Assembly (NCBI RefSeq): GCF_013004105.1
Contig: NZ_CP053085.1
Span: forward strand, 2,108,001-2,172,000
Direction: 5' to 3'
Source: Gemmatimonas groenlandica
GTDB taxonomy: Bacteria; Gemmatimonadota; Gemmatimonadetes; Gemmatimonadales; Gemmatimonadaceae
Length of the DNA stretch: 64,000 bases
A program made the position numbers and the translations under genes. Every line of letters starts with the position of its first letter. Position 1 is the stretch's first letter. Of this stretch, positions 62,201-64,000 are shown in pieces. The notes under the pieces were generated by a model. It did no database searches and had not been told where the DNA came from. It saw nothing but the letters and a program-made list of their open reading frames with translations.

Positions 62201-63835
62201 ATGCATCATCTGATCCTGGCCGCGCTGCTCGCGCTTCCCACCGCAGAAGCGGCCACCACCCGCGCGCTGCCGGCCGACAGCAGTACGTACGCCATTATTC
62301 CGCGACCGGTCGTACTGACACCGAAGTCGGGCGCGTTCACGCTCACGGCGCGGACGGTGGTGCATGCCGACCCCGCGTTCACCGGCGTCGCGCGCCGCTT
62401 TGCGCGGGACGTCGCCAACCCCACGGGCTTTGATCTCACCGTCGTCCGTCGCGCCACGGCAGGCAGCGCTGCGGCCGGTGGCATTGCGCTGATCCGCACA
62501 CCGGCGCTCGGCCCCGAAGCCTACACGCTCGATGTGACGCCCACGGGTGTCGTGATCAAAGCCAGCGCACCGGCTGGCGCGTTCTACGGTCTCGAAACGC
62601 TCAAGCAGCTGCTGCCCGTCGCGATCTACCGGGAGGCACCGCTCGGCAACACGGTGTGGCGCGCCGCGGCCGTGCACGTGGAAGACGCTCCGCGTTTCAC
62701 GTGGCGCGGGTCGCACCTCGATGTCGCGCGGCATTTCGAGTCGAAGGAGTTCGTCAAGAAGTACATCGACCTGCTGGCGCGTCACAAGATGAACCGCTTC
62801 CACTGGCATCTCACGGAAGATCAGGGCTGGCGCATCGAGATCAAGAAGTATCCGCTGCTCACCGAGCTCGGATCCTGCCGCGAGCAAACGCTCGTCGGCC
62901 CGTACATCACGAATCCCAAGCCAAGCAACTTCGACGGCAAGCGACACTGCGGCTTCTACACGCAGGACGACATACGCGAAGTCGTGGCCTACGCCGCCGA
63001 GCGCATGATCACGGTGGTGCCGGAAATCGAAATGCCCGGGCACTCGCAGGCAGCGATCCATGCGTACCCGCGACTCTCGAGCCGGCCCGACTCGAGCCCC
63101 GGCGTGCTGCAGGTGTGGGGCGTGAGCGATTTCATCCTCAATCCCACCGACAGCACGGTGGCCTTCATGCAGGATGTGCTCACCGAAGTGCTGGCGCTGT
63201 TTCCGGGTCCGTTCATCCACATCGGCGGCGACGAAGCGGGCAAGGCGCAGTGGAAGGCGAATCCCGAAATTCAGGCCCGCATCAAGGCACTCGGGCTCAA
63301 AGACGAGCACGAGATGCAGAGCTGGTTCATCCGGCAGATGGACACGTTCCTCACCGCGCGCGGCCGACGCATGATTGGCTGGGATGAGATTCTCGAGGGC
63401 GGCCTGGCCGAGAACGCGACGGTGATGTCATGGCGCGGCATGGCCGGCGGTATCGCGGCCGCCAAGGCGAACCATGATGTCGTGATGGCGCCGGGCAGTC
63501 ATACGTACTTCGATCACTATCAGTCGCGCGATAAAACCAAGGAGCCGCTGGCGATCGGCGGCTTCACACCGATCGACAGCGTGTACGCTTTCGAACCCGT
63601 GCCGCCGCAACTCACGGCCGACGAGGCGAAGCACATTCTGGGTGCGCAGGCACAGCTCTGGGCGGAGTACATGCCCAACGCCAAGCACGTGGAGTACATG
63701 GCCTACCCGCGCATGGTGGCGCTGTCCGAAGTGCTCTGGAGCGCGAAGGGCCGTCGTGATTTCACAGACTTCAAAGGGCGCCTGCCCACGCACCTCGCGC
63801 GGCTGGACGCCCTTGATGTGAACTACCGAAAGTAG
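62201..63835 (+). CDS. Beta-N-acetylhexosaminidase, GH20
   Basis: Exported 544-residue glycoside hydrolase that removes terminal N-acetylglucosamine. Signal peptide about 1-18. An N-terminal GH20b-like domain (to about 155) is followed by the catalytic barrel: WRGSHLDVARHF, LTEDQGWRIEIKKYP, EIEMPGHSQA and the Asp344-Glu345 catalytic pair in FIHIGGDEAGK. ATG 62201 follows AAGGA. Likely substrates are chitobiose or peptidoglycan fragments; the transporter and cutC upstream are probably co-transcribed. It ends 1 nt from the stop of the convergent oxidoreductase. Confidence 0.93.
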   Translation: MHHLILAALLALPTAEAATTRALPADSSTYAIIPRPVVLTPKSGAFTLTARTVVHADPAFTGVARRFARDVANPTGFDLTVVRRATAGSAAAGGIALIRTPALGPEAYTLDVTPTGVVIKASAPAGAFYGLETLKQLLPVAIYREAPLGNTVWRAAAVHVEDAPRFTWRGSHLDVARHFESKEFVKKYIDLLARHKMNRFHWHLTEDQGWRIEIKKYPLLTELGSCREQTLVGPYITNPKPSNFDGKRHCGFYTQDDIREVVAYAAERMITVVPEIEMPGHSQAAIHAYPRLSSRPDSSPGVLQVWGVSDFILNPTDSTVAFMQDVLTEVLALFPGPFIHIGGDEAGKAQWKANPEIQARIKALGLKDEHEMQSWFIRQMDTFLTARGRRMIGWDEILEGGLAENATVMSWRGMAGGIAAAKANHDVVMAPGSHTYFDHYQSRDKTKEPLAIGGFTPIDSVYAFEPVPPQLTADEAKHILGAQAQLWAEYMPNAKHVEYMAYPRMVALSEVLWSAKGRRDFTDFKGRLPTHLARLDALDVNYRK

Positions 63836-63836
63836 A

Positions 63837-64000
63837 CTACCGCGGCTTCCACGTCCCCTGCGCCACCTGCGGCACGAACTTGTCGATGTTGCGGGGCGGG
63901 AACTCGATGGTCTTGCCCTGCTCCGCACTCATGTACGCGGTCATGAGCAGCTTCACGACATCGAGCCCGTCGTGCCACGTGAGCGCCGGCTTCTCCTTGC
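63837..64000 (-). CDS. Gfo/Idh/MocA oxidoreductase, 3' end only
   Basis: Partial gene running off the right edge. The last 53 or so residues include WHDGLDVVKLLMTAYMSAEQG and end FVPQVAQGTWKPR. SLxVVxxxxAAYxSAxxG is the standard C terminus of Gfo/Idh/MocA sugar dehydrogenases. The stop is TAG at 63837-63839. Dehydrogenase activity on a sugar or inositol is inferred from this tail only. Confidence 0.65.
   Translation of the reverse strand, partial: KEKPALTWHDGLDVVKLLMTAYMSAEQGKTIEFPPRNIDKFVPQVAQGTWKPR

Overview
The window is GC-rich, densely coding chromosome from an aerobic Gram-negative bacterium that makes bacteriochlorophyll. Three observations support this: a bacteriochlorophyll regulator/biosynthesis block at the left edge, a type II secretion (T2SS) operon with secretin, and lipobox, Tat and PEP-CTERM signals. 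The gene mix (a proteobacterial-style photosynthesis block beside MglA/MglB-like genes, DUF1800/DUF1501 pairs, a bshB1-kynA-kynB group and many Big_2-type lipoproteins) best fits a phototrophic Gemmatimonadota (Gemmatimonas-like). That assignment is inference; no rRNA gene is present to test it. No tRNA, CRISPR array, phage or insertion sequence was recognised.

Layout. 1-11.1 kb (+): aerR/ppaA-ppsR (B12-type antirepressor and repressor), bchG-bch2/pucC-like-bchP (last steps and transport of bacteriochlorophyll), then hemA-hemE-hemF-hemG (tetrapyrrole supply). 11.2-13.4 kb (+): bshB1, kynA, kynB. 13.4-15.5 kb (-): two tandem zinc-ribbon membrane paralogs of unknown function. 15.5-17.9 kb (+): cysteine desulfurase and mnmA (tRNA thiolation), ending in a perfect 35-bp inverted repeat. 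18.0-24.2 kb (-): dicarboxylate/amino-acid symporter, grpE-dnaJ-hypothetical, cinA and a PEP-CTERM protein. 24.2-29.3 kb (-): dnaX-ybaB-recR-small membrane protein-roadblock-MglA GTPase-pgsA, with the SRP RNA divergent on the + strand. 29.5-38.7 kb (-): tal-pyk-MBL-pgi-fba followed by ytxH, yihY and ltaE, a central carbon block. 38.9-41.3 kb (+): S41-type lipoprotein and a LolA-like exported protein. 41.4-50.5 kb (+): ten-gene T2SS operon in the order H-I-J-K-L-M-C-D-E-F, every junction a 4-nt stop/start overlap, with no gspG. 50.6-53.5 kb (+): Tat-exported DUF1800 and DUF1501 pair. 53.6-58.7 kb: Ig-like/cupredoxin lipoprotein and M28 peptidase (-), and a 14-repeat propeller-like lipoprotein (+). 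58.7-60.2 kb (-): DinB-family protein, GlsB/YeaQ-like membrane protein, rhodanese. 60.3-63.8 kb (+): MFS nucleoside-type transporter, cutC, GH20 hexosaminidase, then the 3' end of a Gfo/Idh/MocA oxidoreductase on the - strand.

How the genes work together. HemA makes ALA precursor by the C5 route. HemE, HemF and HemG take uroporphyrinogen to protoporphyrin, the branch point to heme and bacteriochlorophyll. BchG and BchP finish bacteriochlorophyll, and AerR/PpsR probably gate the pathway by redox or light. Repeatedly, a TAnnnT box lies 6-8 nt before a start codon, which suggests frequent leaderless mRNAs. Unless noted, start codons were chosen by family alignment from memory, Shine-Dalgarno signal or overlap with the previous gene. 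No database search was run.
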